From positions 15,249,464-15,313,463 of the forward strand of contig NC_051098.1 of NCBI RefSeq assembly GCF_901709675.1: a stretch of DNA of 64,000 nucleotides, read 5' to 3'. The stretch's first letter is position 1, and each line of letters starts with the position of its first letter. Positions 24,611 to 35,505 of the stretch are shown piece after piece. A model generated the notes under the pieces. The model searched no databases. It was not told where the DNA came from and saw only the letters and a program-made list of their open reading frames with translations. This stretch comes from Syngnathus acus (taxonomy: Eukaryota > Chordata > Actinopteri > Syngnathiformes > Syngnathidae). The translations under genes were made by a program, and so were the position numbers.

Positions 24611-25324
24611 TTTTTGAATTGGTCAAATAAAAACTGAATTATATTCTTTTTTCATAAGTTCTGCTCTTTCAAACTAAATGCAAATCAATTTTTCCTTCTT
24701 AGCAGAATTTCAAAACATACAAGCGAGCCTCGTACTTCCACCCAGTAACATCTGGCCGGCGATCATTTTTAATATTCAACTGCATCTGTTTGGAAATGCT
24801 CGTTTTGCTTGGCACACGTTGAATACTTTTGAACAGCTTTTATTTTATTTTATGGGGATTTGAAACCGTGACAATTGAAGCAATGCACGAGCTTCCAACA
24901 AAAACTGCTTATTCTTTTGTGTTTTTGTTTTTTAATAAGAGTGAGGGGGATGAGGAACTGTCCCACTTTGACTGCAACTGGAGGAGAAGGACTTTGCAAT
25001 TATATGGTCATTGCCTTAAACCTCTTAAAAGCCACGGCCGACGTAATGGCCTCTTTGCATGTCGTTTTTGAACTTTTGCTTCATTGCTCTTTGCCAGCTT
25101 CAAGTGCAGTAAAAATAGAACGCAAACGTCATTGAGTTGCATTGATTCACCTTTAAAGGGTTGTTTTTTTTTTTTTTGGTGGGCAGCAGTTCGAATTCAT
25201 TAATTTAGGTTGTCTATACTTAAAAAAAAAAAAAAGTGGGCAGCCCGAGTGTGTGTTTTTGTGTGTGTATCGCAAAACTAATTGCGTTCATCAGGCAAAC
25301 AAACACAGCTGGCCAATGTGCTGC

Positions 25325-25377
25325 GGCGCTGGATGGCGACCCGAGCCCGTGCTGGCTCGGGTTTTGTTGCCAGCGCC
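25325..25377. other. Two-tier GC-rich hairpin, 17 bp of stem
   Basis: Outer arms GGCGCTGG (25325-25332) and CCAGCGCC (25370-25377) pair perfectly. Inner arms ACCCGAGCC (25339-25347) and GGCTCGGGT (25354-25362) also pair perfectly around a 6-nt loop. The internal loop is 6 nt on one side and 7 nt on the other. Total length is 53 nt. It could be a structured RNA or a regulatory palindrome; it is not a match to any RNA family I know. Confidence 0.6.
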
Positions 25378-26556
25378 TCCCGTCGGGAAGCTCATCAAGT
25401 ATTGACGAGCGGAGCCAAGTGGAGCAAAAAAAAATAAAAAATCTCAAAAGTGGAAAACTGTTTGTTTCTAAAGAGATGGCGACAGAGTTGAAAATGAGCT
25501 CAACTTGAAGATGACTTTGTGTTTTTCGACATTTGTCTTCCTGTGCATTTGTCTTCTCTCTTTGTCTGTCATTCTGCTCCCCTCGGCTGAGTTAAGGGAC
25601 ATTTCGAGGAGCGGCACAGCTATTTAAATCATCGGCGCGTGTGCGGGCCGATGGGTCTTAAGGTGCGATGGACTGATTTACACTCCGAATACGGGCCGAG
25701 ATGAAGGCCATTTGCCAGGCGGGCCATTTCTCTTGTTTCTTCGTTTCTCGGGCCGGACGGCTGGCCTTGGTCCAATTTAATTTCTTCTGGCCCGAAAGAC
25801 TTCTTCTGATACCTCCGCACGTGCTTCATTCTCACCGGCAACAAGGAAGTGCTAAACGGTAGTTTTAAACTCTGACGTGGATGTGTGACCGATACTAATA
25901 CACCGATACCAATTTATCAGAGGGAGAAATAACGTGGAGGCAGGTGGAGCGAGAGCTGTCAGTCAAATGTCAGGAATGATGAGTTGTTTTTCTGAGCAGT
26001 GTCATATTTGACATGTTTGAGAAGGATTTGTGTTACGTGCTTTTCATTATCACTCTCACTGCTGTCCATTTTATTTATTTATTTATTTTTAAATCAGCAA
26101 GGACCATCGCAATACTGGGTCAAATTGTGAGATTTATTGATCCTAATAGAAGAAAAGCACGATCGTATGGAAACATATTATTTTTTATTATCTTATCATA
26201 GAAAATGGGATAAGCAGACACGGCTCTAAAGATTCTATTACGAGGAAAGAGTAACGTATGACAGTGAAGAACGACACGGGCAATAGCGGGTGGCCGTAAA
26301 AATAACCCACGGCACTGCAAAGTCAATATAAAAACAATAAGCAGTATAAAAAGTGAAGAGATCGTATTAGCTTTGCCGGCAAATTAAAAAATATATAGTC
26401 TACAAAGGGCAGCTATTAACTCGTAATATTTTTTTTTTGTTTGTTTCTTTTTTGCTTCAGGACAGGGTCCCCTTGTGTCGTGGAATGGATTAAAACATTT
26501 TTTTTAGGTTGATGTCTTGGATGGGCAGCAACATAGGCCCCAGTAATCCCCCAAGG

Positions 26557-26574
26557 TGCCACAAGATGGCGCTA
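26557..26574 (+). promoter_or_regulatory. CTCF-like motif
   Basis: TGCCACAAGATGGCGCTA fits the CTCF core CCANNAGRTGGCGC. Motif match only. Confidence 0.5.
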
Positions 26575-27418
26575 ATGTGCTGGCTGAATAGGAAAGTAGA
26601 AAGCAATGTTGTAAGCTAATTTTTAAATGATATTAAATTGTTTTCTGGGCATCTTTTGCTGTATATTTAATAAATATTAAACTATAAATAGAGGCAAATT
26701 TTAAATATTTGATTTATTTTTCATATTTTATTAATATTTTTTTTAAATATTACTCAAGCCATTCCCACGTTTACTGTATACAAATAAAGTCTGTTGTCAT
26801 CCGCTGAGTAAAAATAGCAGCAGCACCCTGGGGCCATTATTTGAGGAATTATATGCGCGTGCCACATTGCGTTTTGTCGCGGAAATATCACATTTTTCGT
26901 GTGTGAACGTCATTTCGCACCTGCACTGGCAAGCTTCTATTCATGGCTCACTTGCAGCTGCAGGTCCTTGAAATGAATGTGCTGCCGTCAGGCAGCATAT
27001 GAAAGCGCAATAGCAGCAGCGGGGGGCTTCGCTTTTGACCTTTCACCTTCAATCCGGCTTCTATGCGCTTTTATTTCACATCGGTCTCGAATACTCGTAC
27101 TGTCGCTGCAATTCGCCAGTGACAAAAACTGTTTGATTTTTTTTTTTCCCCCATTCTATTAATGAGTACTTTTGCCACCTTTTTCCATTTACTCGCCCTC
27201 ACTGAGAATCACATGTCGGCTTTTGTATCCGCTCACACCGTGAATCAAGTTAGGAGTGTTAGCATGTTAGCGTGTTAGCGCTATCTCCTCTCTGCTTGTT
27301 TACGTTCGTCGGGGTTCAAGGTCTCTCCTCCGTCAGAGTTGCTCTTCTCCCGCCATCCCAGACCCTTTCCCTACAATCCGCAACGACTCGACCATAAGTC
27401 CAATAACACGCGTGCCAA

Positions 27419-27455
27419 CACACACGCACGCACACACACACACACACACACACAC
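27419..27455. repeat. (AC)n microsatellite with CG interruptions
   Basis: AC/GC dinucleotides over about 37 bases. Confidence 0.93.
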
Positions 27456-28276
<821 letters not shown>

Positions 28277-28759
28277 ACACCAACTTTGTATTTTTATCTT
28301 TCTCTCTCGCTATATAGTATTTCTCACTTTATCTCACAAGCTATCTCTCGCTATCGTATGGCTTTCATGCCCTCTCTCTCACTCTGAATTGCTCAAACAC
28401 ACACACGCACACCAACGTAAAAGGAAATGGACTGACACATACATTTCCTAGCCCCTTGCTCAAAGCTTATCTCGGTAAACGCTTAACCCCTTAACACTCA
28501 CTTTAGAGTAAACCACATAGCTCTGTCTCACACACACGAACACACACTTCTGTACAACTTGTGCATCTCTTTAGATATTTTTAGACTCGTTGATGCTCCT
28601 TTTCCTGTTTGTTTTTAATCCTCTCCGCTTTGCCGCGAATTCCCACACGGCACATTTGAAAGCGCCGCGTGTCTGACTGAACGCGTCTGACGGAGACCGG
28701 TGCACTTAAAACAAGAGCGACAGCTGCGTTTTCGGGGCGAGGCCGAGAGAAAGGCAGAA

Positions 28760-28784
28760 GGCTTTGTTGGAGAGAAACAAAGCC
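28760..28784. other. Perfect 9-bp hairpin, 7-nt loop
   Basis: GGCTTTGTT (28760-28768) and AACAAAGCC (28776-28784) are exact reverse complements around GGAGAGA. A second perfect hairpin follows 26 bases later. Confidence 0.7.
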
Positions 28785-28810
28785 ATAGCGACGAGATCAT
28801 AGAAAGGTTC

Positions 28811-28830
28811 GAATCTCCGGCTGGAGATTC
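28811..28830. other. Perfect 8-bp hairpin, GGCT loop
   Basis: GAATCTCC and GGAGATTC pair exactly. The left arm overlaps GGTTCGAATCT, which resembles a tRNA B box, but no tRNA acceptor or A box is present. Confidence 0.7.
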
Positions 28831-30043
28831 ATCCTCGTTGCTTTATCCTCCGGTTTGCTCTTTTCATCAGACAGCCGCACTTAAAGAATAAAACAGCACA
28901 TTGACGCCGTCATTGATCACTAATCACGGCGCTTGATTCGATCTAATGAGCGACTTGTTCCTTGTGGGAGGCCACGTAATGAGAAAAGCAGCACTGGCTG
29001 CACCCAATAGCCAAAATAATCCCCTGACTTTCAATTTGAGGAAATGAGGGGACATTAGGAGTTCTGGTTAGCGGAATAATCATTAATGCTCCGGTTGAAA
29101 TATCGTTGCCGCTAATGAATAAGGGATGAGGTCACCGTTTTGTTTATTCTTGTGCTTGGAGTTTGCATTGGTTGTGATTCTAAGTGGTGCAGGTAGACCT
29201 TGATTTGTTACAATATGCAGAGAAGGCAATTTGTCAACATTAAACTTGCATTAGATATTTGGAGCCACTGCACAAGGTTTATTTAATTATTTTGTGTTAT
29301 TTAAATGTTTACAGCTTAATTGCAACAAAACAAAAAGAAATTTGAGCAGATTTCTAATTTTCATATATTTTTTTTATGTTTTGTATTTTTAACTTTTTTA
29401 TATTTTTTAATCTATATATGTGAGGTGCTTTCGTTATTATTTTTGACATCATACAAACTCCCATAAATGTGATCAAGTCAACATTATTTCAAATATATCC
29501 TGTTAGTGCTGCGTTCTAAAAACTTACTTTAAATCGATTGAGAGAGGACCTGGAAGGTAAAAACACATTTTCCAATGATGCATTGCAGATTTAATAAAAC
29601 TTCATCCCAATATTGTACAGTTTGTGGCTGATGTTAAAAATGCAACTATTATCTTTGTGAAGGCAACTGTACCTAATTTTGTGACCCCCACCTCCCCTAC
29701 TACAAAATGCATTCGACTGTTCAGATATTATATCAAAAATACGCATGAAATACCAAATAAGCACTACACACACGGTCCGTTTTGGCAATTCAAAGCTACA
29801 ATATCTCTGAGCGCCTTGATGGGCTCGTCTCCCCCGTACAGTAATGGCACATGGTCCCCGTTAATGTGGAAGCGCGCAGGGGCAGCGGTGCGCTCCAGCC
29901 GCTCGTCTGGCGGCCTCGCTTGAACCCCCTTTGGCTCGTCAAGGAAGAACCGCTCCACTTAAACTTTGTTGCTCCCTCGTAATTGAATTAGTCTGCTCAA
30001 TTATGTCGAGGCAGCCTTGTCCTCATTAGGACGGGAGCCGAAT

Positions 30044-30062
30044 GGGAAGGGAGGGGAGGGGG
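30044..30062 (+). promoter_or_regulatory. G-quadruplex motif
   Basis: GGGAAGGGAGGGGAGGGGG has four G-runs of at least three with 1-2 base loops, and ends 117 bases before the first recognised exon. It also resembles an SP/KLF-type GC box (GGGAGGGGGCG nearby). A promoter role is inference. Confidence 0.6.
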
Positions 30063-30178
30063 CGAGAGATCCAAGCCAGGCGAGAGAGTGAGAAGGTGGA
30101 AGTTATTTTGGTGACTATCTCATTGTCTAGATTTAAAAAAAAATGATCAGGAAAACAATGTTTTTGCGTGTCACGCAG

Positions 30179-30243
30179 GAGCAGCTCAAGAGTCTCCAGA
30201 GTGGCTTCAAGCAAACAAATGGCGGCAGGTTCCAGCTGCAGAC
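30179..30243 (+). CDS. iqcj-schip1-like gene, coding exon a (partial gene)
   Basis: This exon encodes 21 full codons plus two bases, reading EQLKSLQSGFKQTNGGRFQLQ. It is preceded by an acceptor (TTTTTGCGTGTCACGCAG) and followed by a consensus donor (GTGAGT). The peptide aligns with the start of the IQCJ part of IQCJ-SCHIP1 as I recall it (E-L-K-x-L-Q near the N-terminus, then a short polar stretch). The protein binds calmodulin and, in mammals, sits with ankyrin-G at axon initial segments and nodes. On this reading a tiny upstream exon supplies the Met and two or three residues, and it was not found. Alternatively the same frame runs back to ATG codons at 30158 and 30143, after an in-frame TAA at 30134-30136, so this could be the first coding exon with an extra ~7-12 residues. 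The exact match of the splice site to the homologous boundary favours splicing. The gene name is a memory-based assignment. Confidence 0.75.
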
Positions 30244-30342
30244 GTGAGTGGACGGCGCCCAGCAATATCCCAAAATAATCAAATAAAAAAGCTCCTCGTA
30301 CCATTTGTTGCGTTTAAACTTATGTGTCCTCTTCTCCCCCAG
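30244..30342 (+). other. Intron, 99 nt
   Basis: Begins GTGAGTGG and ends CTTCTCCCCCAG. It interrupts a codon after its second base (AC|C, Thr). The short length fits a compact fish gene; the corresponding mammalian introns are, as I recall, much larger. Confidence 0.85.
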
Positions 30343-30414
30343 CGAGGACCTGCTGGTGGACCAAGACGACAACATCAACATGAACGTGCCGCCCTTTGAG
30401 ACCAAAGTTTTGAT
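30343..30414 (+). CDS. iqcj-schip1-like gene, coding exon b
   Basis: This 72-nt exon continues the frame as EDLLVDQDDNINMNVPPFET then KVL, and ends with AT of a split Ile codon. It is an acidic and Asn-rich linker leading to the IQ motif. In the human family member the same place is an acidic, Asn-containing linker ending in Leu-Glu-Ser-Lys-Val. The acceptor CTTCTCCCCCAG and donor GTGAGT are both strong. Exon lengths of 65, 72 and 136 keep one frame throughout with no stop, which makes a chance ORF unlikely. Base composition is GC-richer than the surrounding DNA, as expected of coding sequence. Confidence 0.85.
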
Positions 30415-31232
<818 letters not shown>

Positions 31233-31248
31233 CCAGTAGGTGGCAGTA
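31233..31248 (+). promoter_or_regulatory. CTCF-like motif
   Basis: CCAGTAGGTGGCAGTA matches the CTCF core CCANNAGGTGGCAG. It is the first of a cluster downstream of the exons. Confidence 0.5.
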
Positions 31249-31774
31249 TATCTTCGCTAACACCTTCAGTGTGCAGACATCCCCCCCCCCACCTTCCTCA
31301 AACACCGAATTTGTGTGTTCACTCCCCACCTAATCTCCGAGACACCAGTCGACAGGCGGGTTAAGTCTCGCAGATGTCTTATTTTCCATCTTAAGGCGCC
31401 ACTTGTCCGCTGTGTCACTCCAAAGAAAAGCCGAGTAGGACGATTAAGGCGCCACTTGTCCGCTGTGCCGAGTGGGACGATTAGATTTGGATCGAGTGGA
31501 TAAAAGGAGGTCAGGTGGTCGGGTGCCGAGACGTGACTGTGAAATGCGTTCATTCACTCTCTCGTGATGATTAAGTCGTCTGACGGTCGCACGTTTTTTG
31601 GATCCCTGGGAAATGCTTAGCTCATCACAAACATAGAAATATAGACTGAGCATCCGTGACCCCCAAACACACACGCACGGTCATATTTTCCCGAGACACA
31701 GCAGCAATGTGGTCTCCGTCTCGAACGTGATTGCATGTGTAACCTTTGAGCCTCCAGCATTCGTCTTGGAAGAG

Positions 31775-31776
<2 letters not shown>
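31249..31776. other. Intronic, with an imperfect short duplication
   Basis: The phrase 'AAGGCGCCACTTGTCCGCTG' occurs at about 31393-31412 and again at 31446-31465, each followed by 'TGCCGAGT' or 'TGTCACTCC', indicating a ~53-bp tandem duplication. Otherwise nothing was recognised. Confidence 0.6.
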
Positions 31777-31859
<83 letters not shown>

Positions 31860-31869
31860 TGTGTGTGTG
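31777..31869. repeat. (GT)n microsatellite, ~93 bp
   Basis: Alternating GT with only a few GG interruptions. Long alternating purine-pyrimidine runs can form Z-DNA. Poly-His or Cys-Val open frames across it are artefacts. Confidence 0.97.
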
Positions 31870-33177
31870 CGCGCTCCGTATAGAGAAAAACAATTGAAGT
31901 TGTGCTCATGCAATATTTAGGCGGGATAAAACACGTGTGACACTGACGAGCTCCAAAAGCCGGCTCATCGCCATGGCGATGCTCTACAGGAGATGTCTTT
32001 GTTTATTATCGATCCTCGCGCTCTATAGCAACGAGGTGAAGCAGGCAGAAATGATAGCTTTCATTAAGCTAGCCTAACAAAACTCGAAATTTTATGCGCC
32101 GTTATGAATCATCTGTCAGGATTTTATTGTTTCATAGTATTGTACGGGGGCATCAAGCCACACACATGGCAATCACGTGTCAACACACAAACATGTCAAC
32201 ATGTGATGACTTCAATTTGAGACTGTCGCCGTGATGGATGCGTGTTTATAACTGCTCGTCAATCAGTCTAGTTTGGAGGGGGGGGACTAAATTACGACAT
32301 TAATTGGAACGGCCAAGCGCTTGAACTGCTTCTGTGGCATTTTAGCGGTGGGAGCTGTCCACTTTTGTGGTGCTGATTTGTGTTGCTGGAGCGGATTACG
32401 GCCGCTAGAGGGCGATGTGGCGCTTTAAGAACTTCAGCGCTGACTGCATGTAGTCAGAGCGAGCTTTAGTTGTTTTGATCACTCTCCATTCTTAACGTAA
32501 TTTATTTGTTGTGGTGATTATGTCACATTTGAACATGCACAAACATGATTTAATCCATATTTATCTCGTTGTGTATTTTATTAACAATTGCAATAAGTGC
32601 ATTCCTCTTTGTTTATTTGAACCTTATTCCTCTTATTGAATGTCCTTCAATCGTCCTGGTCTGTCCATTGTTGTCCTCATCTTCCTTTTGCTTGTGCCTA
32701 TGGAAGTCTGGCAGCAGAGATAAGATGCGTTTGGTAAAGTTTGGTGAATCTCAAGGGGCTGGGAGTTGAAAGGGGTTAGTCCTTAAATGTAGCACATGTG
32801 CACAAAACGGTGGCTTCCTCCTCCGAGATTGTTGTTTAGCCGCCTTTTGCTTCTAAAGGTTAGCTTCAGAGCTGTCCCGGAATAACCCGCCACCATTTTT
32901 TTTTCTCTGGCTCATCAGTACACAAAGCTTTTAGAACTTCAGGAGATTACCGAGCCACCGGGTAGCTGCAAGTATTTAACTCTCTAAAAAGCTTCCTTTT
33001 TGTGTTCACTGCACGAGCTGTCATTGCTATGGATGGAGGGATGCGGTTAAGGTCACGCATTGTGTCAGCGCTGCAGAATGGTTATTACACTAAAGGCTCA
33101 GCATTATCACGCTATGAATGACTTTAGCCCTCAGGCTCACCTCTCTTGGGTTTACTGTAATGAAGCCTGCCGTGTCG

Positions 33178-33179
<2 letters not shown>
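31870..33179. other. Intronic, no gene; one CTCF-like motif
   Basis: Unique-looking sequence with a G-run at about 32278-32286 and a CTCF-like motif at 32400-32416. Confidence 0.5.
32400..32416 (+). promoter_or_regulatory. CTCF-like motif
   Basis: GGCCGCTAGAGGGCGAT fits the CTCF core (CCNNTAGAGGGCG). Motif match only. Confidence 0.5.
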
Positions 33180-33215
<36 letters not shown>

Positions 33216-33304
33216 TGTGTGTGTGTTAGTATTAGCTATTATATTAACATTAGCATATATATTTTTATATACATATATATATATATATATACATTAACAT
33301 TAGC
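33180..33304. repeat. (AT)n microsatellites with flanking direct repeats
   Basis: (TA)n at 33180-33213 and (AT)n at 33272-33291. ATTAACATTAGC occurs at 33243-33254 and 33293-33304, on either side of the second tract, suggesting a local duplication. Confidence 0.9.
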
Positions 33305-33363
33305 TTTAGCATTATTACTATATATATACAAATAATGCCTGTAGTGAATCTTCTTAATTTATG

Positions 33364-33384
33364 CAGGTGTACCTAATATTGTGG
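33364..33384 (+). mobile_element. End fragment of 'CAGGTGTACCTAATA' repeat, copy 1
   Basis: CAGGTGTACCTAATATTGTG is the recognisable end of a common fish DNA-transposon-derived repeat (usual wording CAGGTGTACCTAATAAAGTG). The rest has decayed. Confidence 0.55.
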
Positions 33385-33410
33385 AGAATAAGCCCACATC
33401 CAAATCACTA

Positions 33411-33424
33411 CAGCGCCACCTGCC
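33411..33424 (-). promoter_or_regulatory. Weak CTCF-like motif, reverse orientation
   Basis: CAGCGCCACCTGCC on the + strand, i.e. GGCAGGTGGCGCTG. The core fits but the 5' CC is missing, so this is weaker than its neighbours and points the other way. Confidence 0.35.
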
Positions 33425-34547
33425 AAGGTACGAGTGAGCGCGCATATTCGGCAGCCCGCTTCATTTTCACTTGGATGATATTTGGTAATCATGCAAATTG
33501 CATATACACGGTCCGCCTTCGGAATTGAATGTTCACCTCCCACTCGTCGCGGAGAGAAAGGTGCGGCGCTTTTTACGATCCTGTTACAGTAATACCACAT
33601 ACAATGGTAGGACGATTTAGGGATTCCGTCAAATTACTTTACCAACGACTCACGGAGGCGGACTGGTTTAATCTTAATCTCTTTTTTTCTTCCTTACTGC
33701 AAATTGATTGACGAGACAGCCGACACTGCTGCTTCTTATTCCCCGGGAGAAGGCCGGACGAGCAGATTTCAAGCTTTAATGAACATAATCCCTCCTGTTG
33801 TAATCTCTCACCTAGATATAAAGTTGTGCCAGATGCTAGCTTCTTCTAGCGGCGGCAGACTGCAGTGACTCGCCGGCGTGAGCGTTATTGATGGACAAAA
33901 TCATTAGTGACCTTTCCCTCGCCGGCTGAAGATGCACTGTGCAATTTCAGCCCCCTTGTGAACGTAACCCGCCGCACTCGCTGAAAGCTTGAATGAGCTC
34001 ACGGAGTGACATTCGTTTGATTCCTTGGATTAGATGTGATACTCGTGGACGTTCAAACCACCTCACCCCCAGGTGTTATATAAGATCGAATTGGAGGCCT
34101 ACTCAGCCGCTCACCTGACATCAAAACTGCGACAGATGACATTTAATACAATCTATTCCGCTTGCAGATGTACACATTTCAAAACATTCAACATTGAGCT
34201 ATGTGATTGTTGATCGGAATCTGAATCGAACAACCCTAATTTCCATATTCTCAATTCAACCTCTATGGGCGACATTTTAGGTAATGTTTTTAATATTCTC
34301 TAAACTCAACAACAATAACTCATAAGTGTGCATAAACCCTTCCATGAACTTAAATGGAAGGGAAGTCTGAGAATGCTGATATAGACTTTTATTTATTTAT
34401 TTACTAAATTGGGGGGAAAAAACAATAGTGCATATCATATTGGGAGCAAGAACTCGTCTAGTCTAGATAGTCTACTGTTCACCCTGAGGAGAAATGCTTT
34501 ATAAATTTAGACGGAAGTGTTATCTCATGCTGTACTACCAGTAGGAT
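33425..34547. other. Intronic, no gene seen
   Basis: Unique-looking DNA. The stretch 33700-34140 is GC-balanced and repeat-free and could be a conserved non-coding element, untested. Confidence 0.45.
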
Positions 34548-34562
34548 CCACTAGGGGGCACT
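34548..34562 (+). promoter_or_regulatory. CTCF-like motif
   Basis: CCACTAGGGGGCACT is a near-consensus CTCF core. Together with 31233, 32400 and the reverse site at 33411 it forms a cluster within 3.4 kb. Confidence 0.55.
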
Positions 34563-35345
34563 GTTCTGCTTTTGTGTAGAGTCACTGGCAGCCTGCTACA
34601 GGGAGGAGTTCCAGATCCAGTAAAGCTGCACAGCAAAAAGGATTGTCATGCCTCTCTGGGGGGTGATGCTCTTTTTTGTTTATGGGACACTATCAGAACA
34701 CAATCGTTCTGAGTCCGACACATTCGTGCTGTTTTTTTTTTCCTCGATAAGATGGTCAAAAGAAGCGTTTTTAAGAGCCTTGTGACAAGGCGTTTTTCTC
34801 TCGCATCAGCACCACGACGGGGTGCCTCTTTCAAAGAGAATACGCTTTTATCATCATTTTGCCGTCTTTAAAAGGCCACAATTTGGTCTTTCATCCCTTC
34901 TCCTTGAGCCTTTTTAATTCCGTGCATCGGCAATTAAATATGAAAGTGTTTCTGGGTGACGTCAGACTGTTCGCTGGCTCTGATGTTGCACGTTCCACAG
35001 CGGCGGCCCATTATCCCGCTCATCCCGCCGTCACCGGCCAACAAGGCCATAATTGAGCATTATGTCCAATTTGGGAGACTGCGGACATAAAAAGCAACAG
35101 ATTGATGCCGTAAAAATTCATCCCAGGTCTGAGATCTATTGATTGGGGTCTCGCACAGTTAATCAAGGCAATATTGGCCACATTGTGCAAAGTGTCTGAG
35201 TTTTATGGGAGGTCTTGTTTGCTCAAAGTCTGATTTTTTTTTCTTTAAACGATTATTATTCTGTGCTGCTCCACGTGGTAATCGTATTACAAAAAAGAGG
35301 AATAAGCAATCGAGCATGAGTTGGAATCTGATCGCAAAGTATGAA
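34563..35345. other. Intronic, no gene seen
   Basis: Nothing recognised apart from short T-runs. Confidence 0.5.
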
Positions 35346-35505
35346 GGGGGTGTTCACACTTATGCAACCACAACCGTTAAGTTTTGTTTGTTTGTTTGTA
35401 TTTCTCCTCTTTTTTATAGGTCACATCAATAGTGGAAAGTATCTCTTTTTTTTATCTTGCAAAAACCTTACCTTTGAACAGGGGTGTGTAGACTTTTTAT
35501 GCACA
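35346..35505 (-). mobile_element. Remnant of a 'GTCTACACACCC' DNA transposon, copy 1
   Basis: It begins GGGTGTTCACACTTATGCAA and ends GGGGTGTGTAGACTTTTTAT. Reverse-complemented, both ends match the 59118 copy (ATAAAAAGTCTACACACCC and GGTTGCAAAAATGTGCACAC). It is a short non-autonomous copy of a family common in fish. Confidence 0.7.

Larger units (their letters stand above)
24611..27418. other. Non-coding; one strong hairpin
   Basis: Contains poly(T) and poly(A) runs (25163-25177, 25221-25235), an imperfect GC-rich hairpin at 25325-25377, a CTCF-like motif at 26557-26574 and an AT-rich tract at about 26620-26750. No exon recognised. Confidence 0.5.
28277..30178. other. Non-coding 5' flank or intron before the IQ exons
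   Basis: A CpG-rich block at about 28620-28830 holds two perfect hairpins. An AT-rich stretch lies at 29280-29480. A GC-balanced block at 29760-30000 has open frames on both strands but no domain. A G-quadruplex motif lies at 30044-30062. The first exon of the IQ gene may lie in or upstream of this stretch; I could not identify it. Confidence 0.45.

Noticed and set aside
25339-25366. Hairpin followed by TTTTG as a rho-independent terminator
   Set aside because: Eukaryotic context; the T-run is too short and there is no gene ending here.
28800-28830. tRNA gene suggested by GGTTCGAATCT
   Set aside because: B-box-like only; no A box, anticodon stem or acceptor stem at the right distance.
29764-29958. 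64-codon minus-strand frame with a plausible-looking peptide just before the IQ exons
   Set aside because: No homology recognised, and the + strand is open over the same bases; better read as a GC-balanced non-coding block.
31617-31913. Poly-His/Thr and Cys/Val frames on both strands
   Set aside because: They arise from the (GT)n microsatellite.
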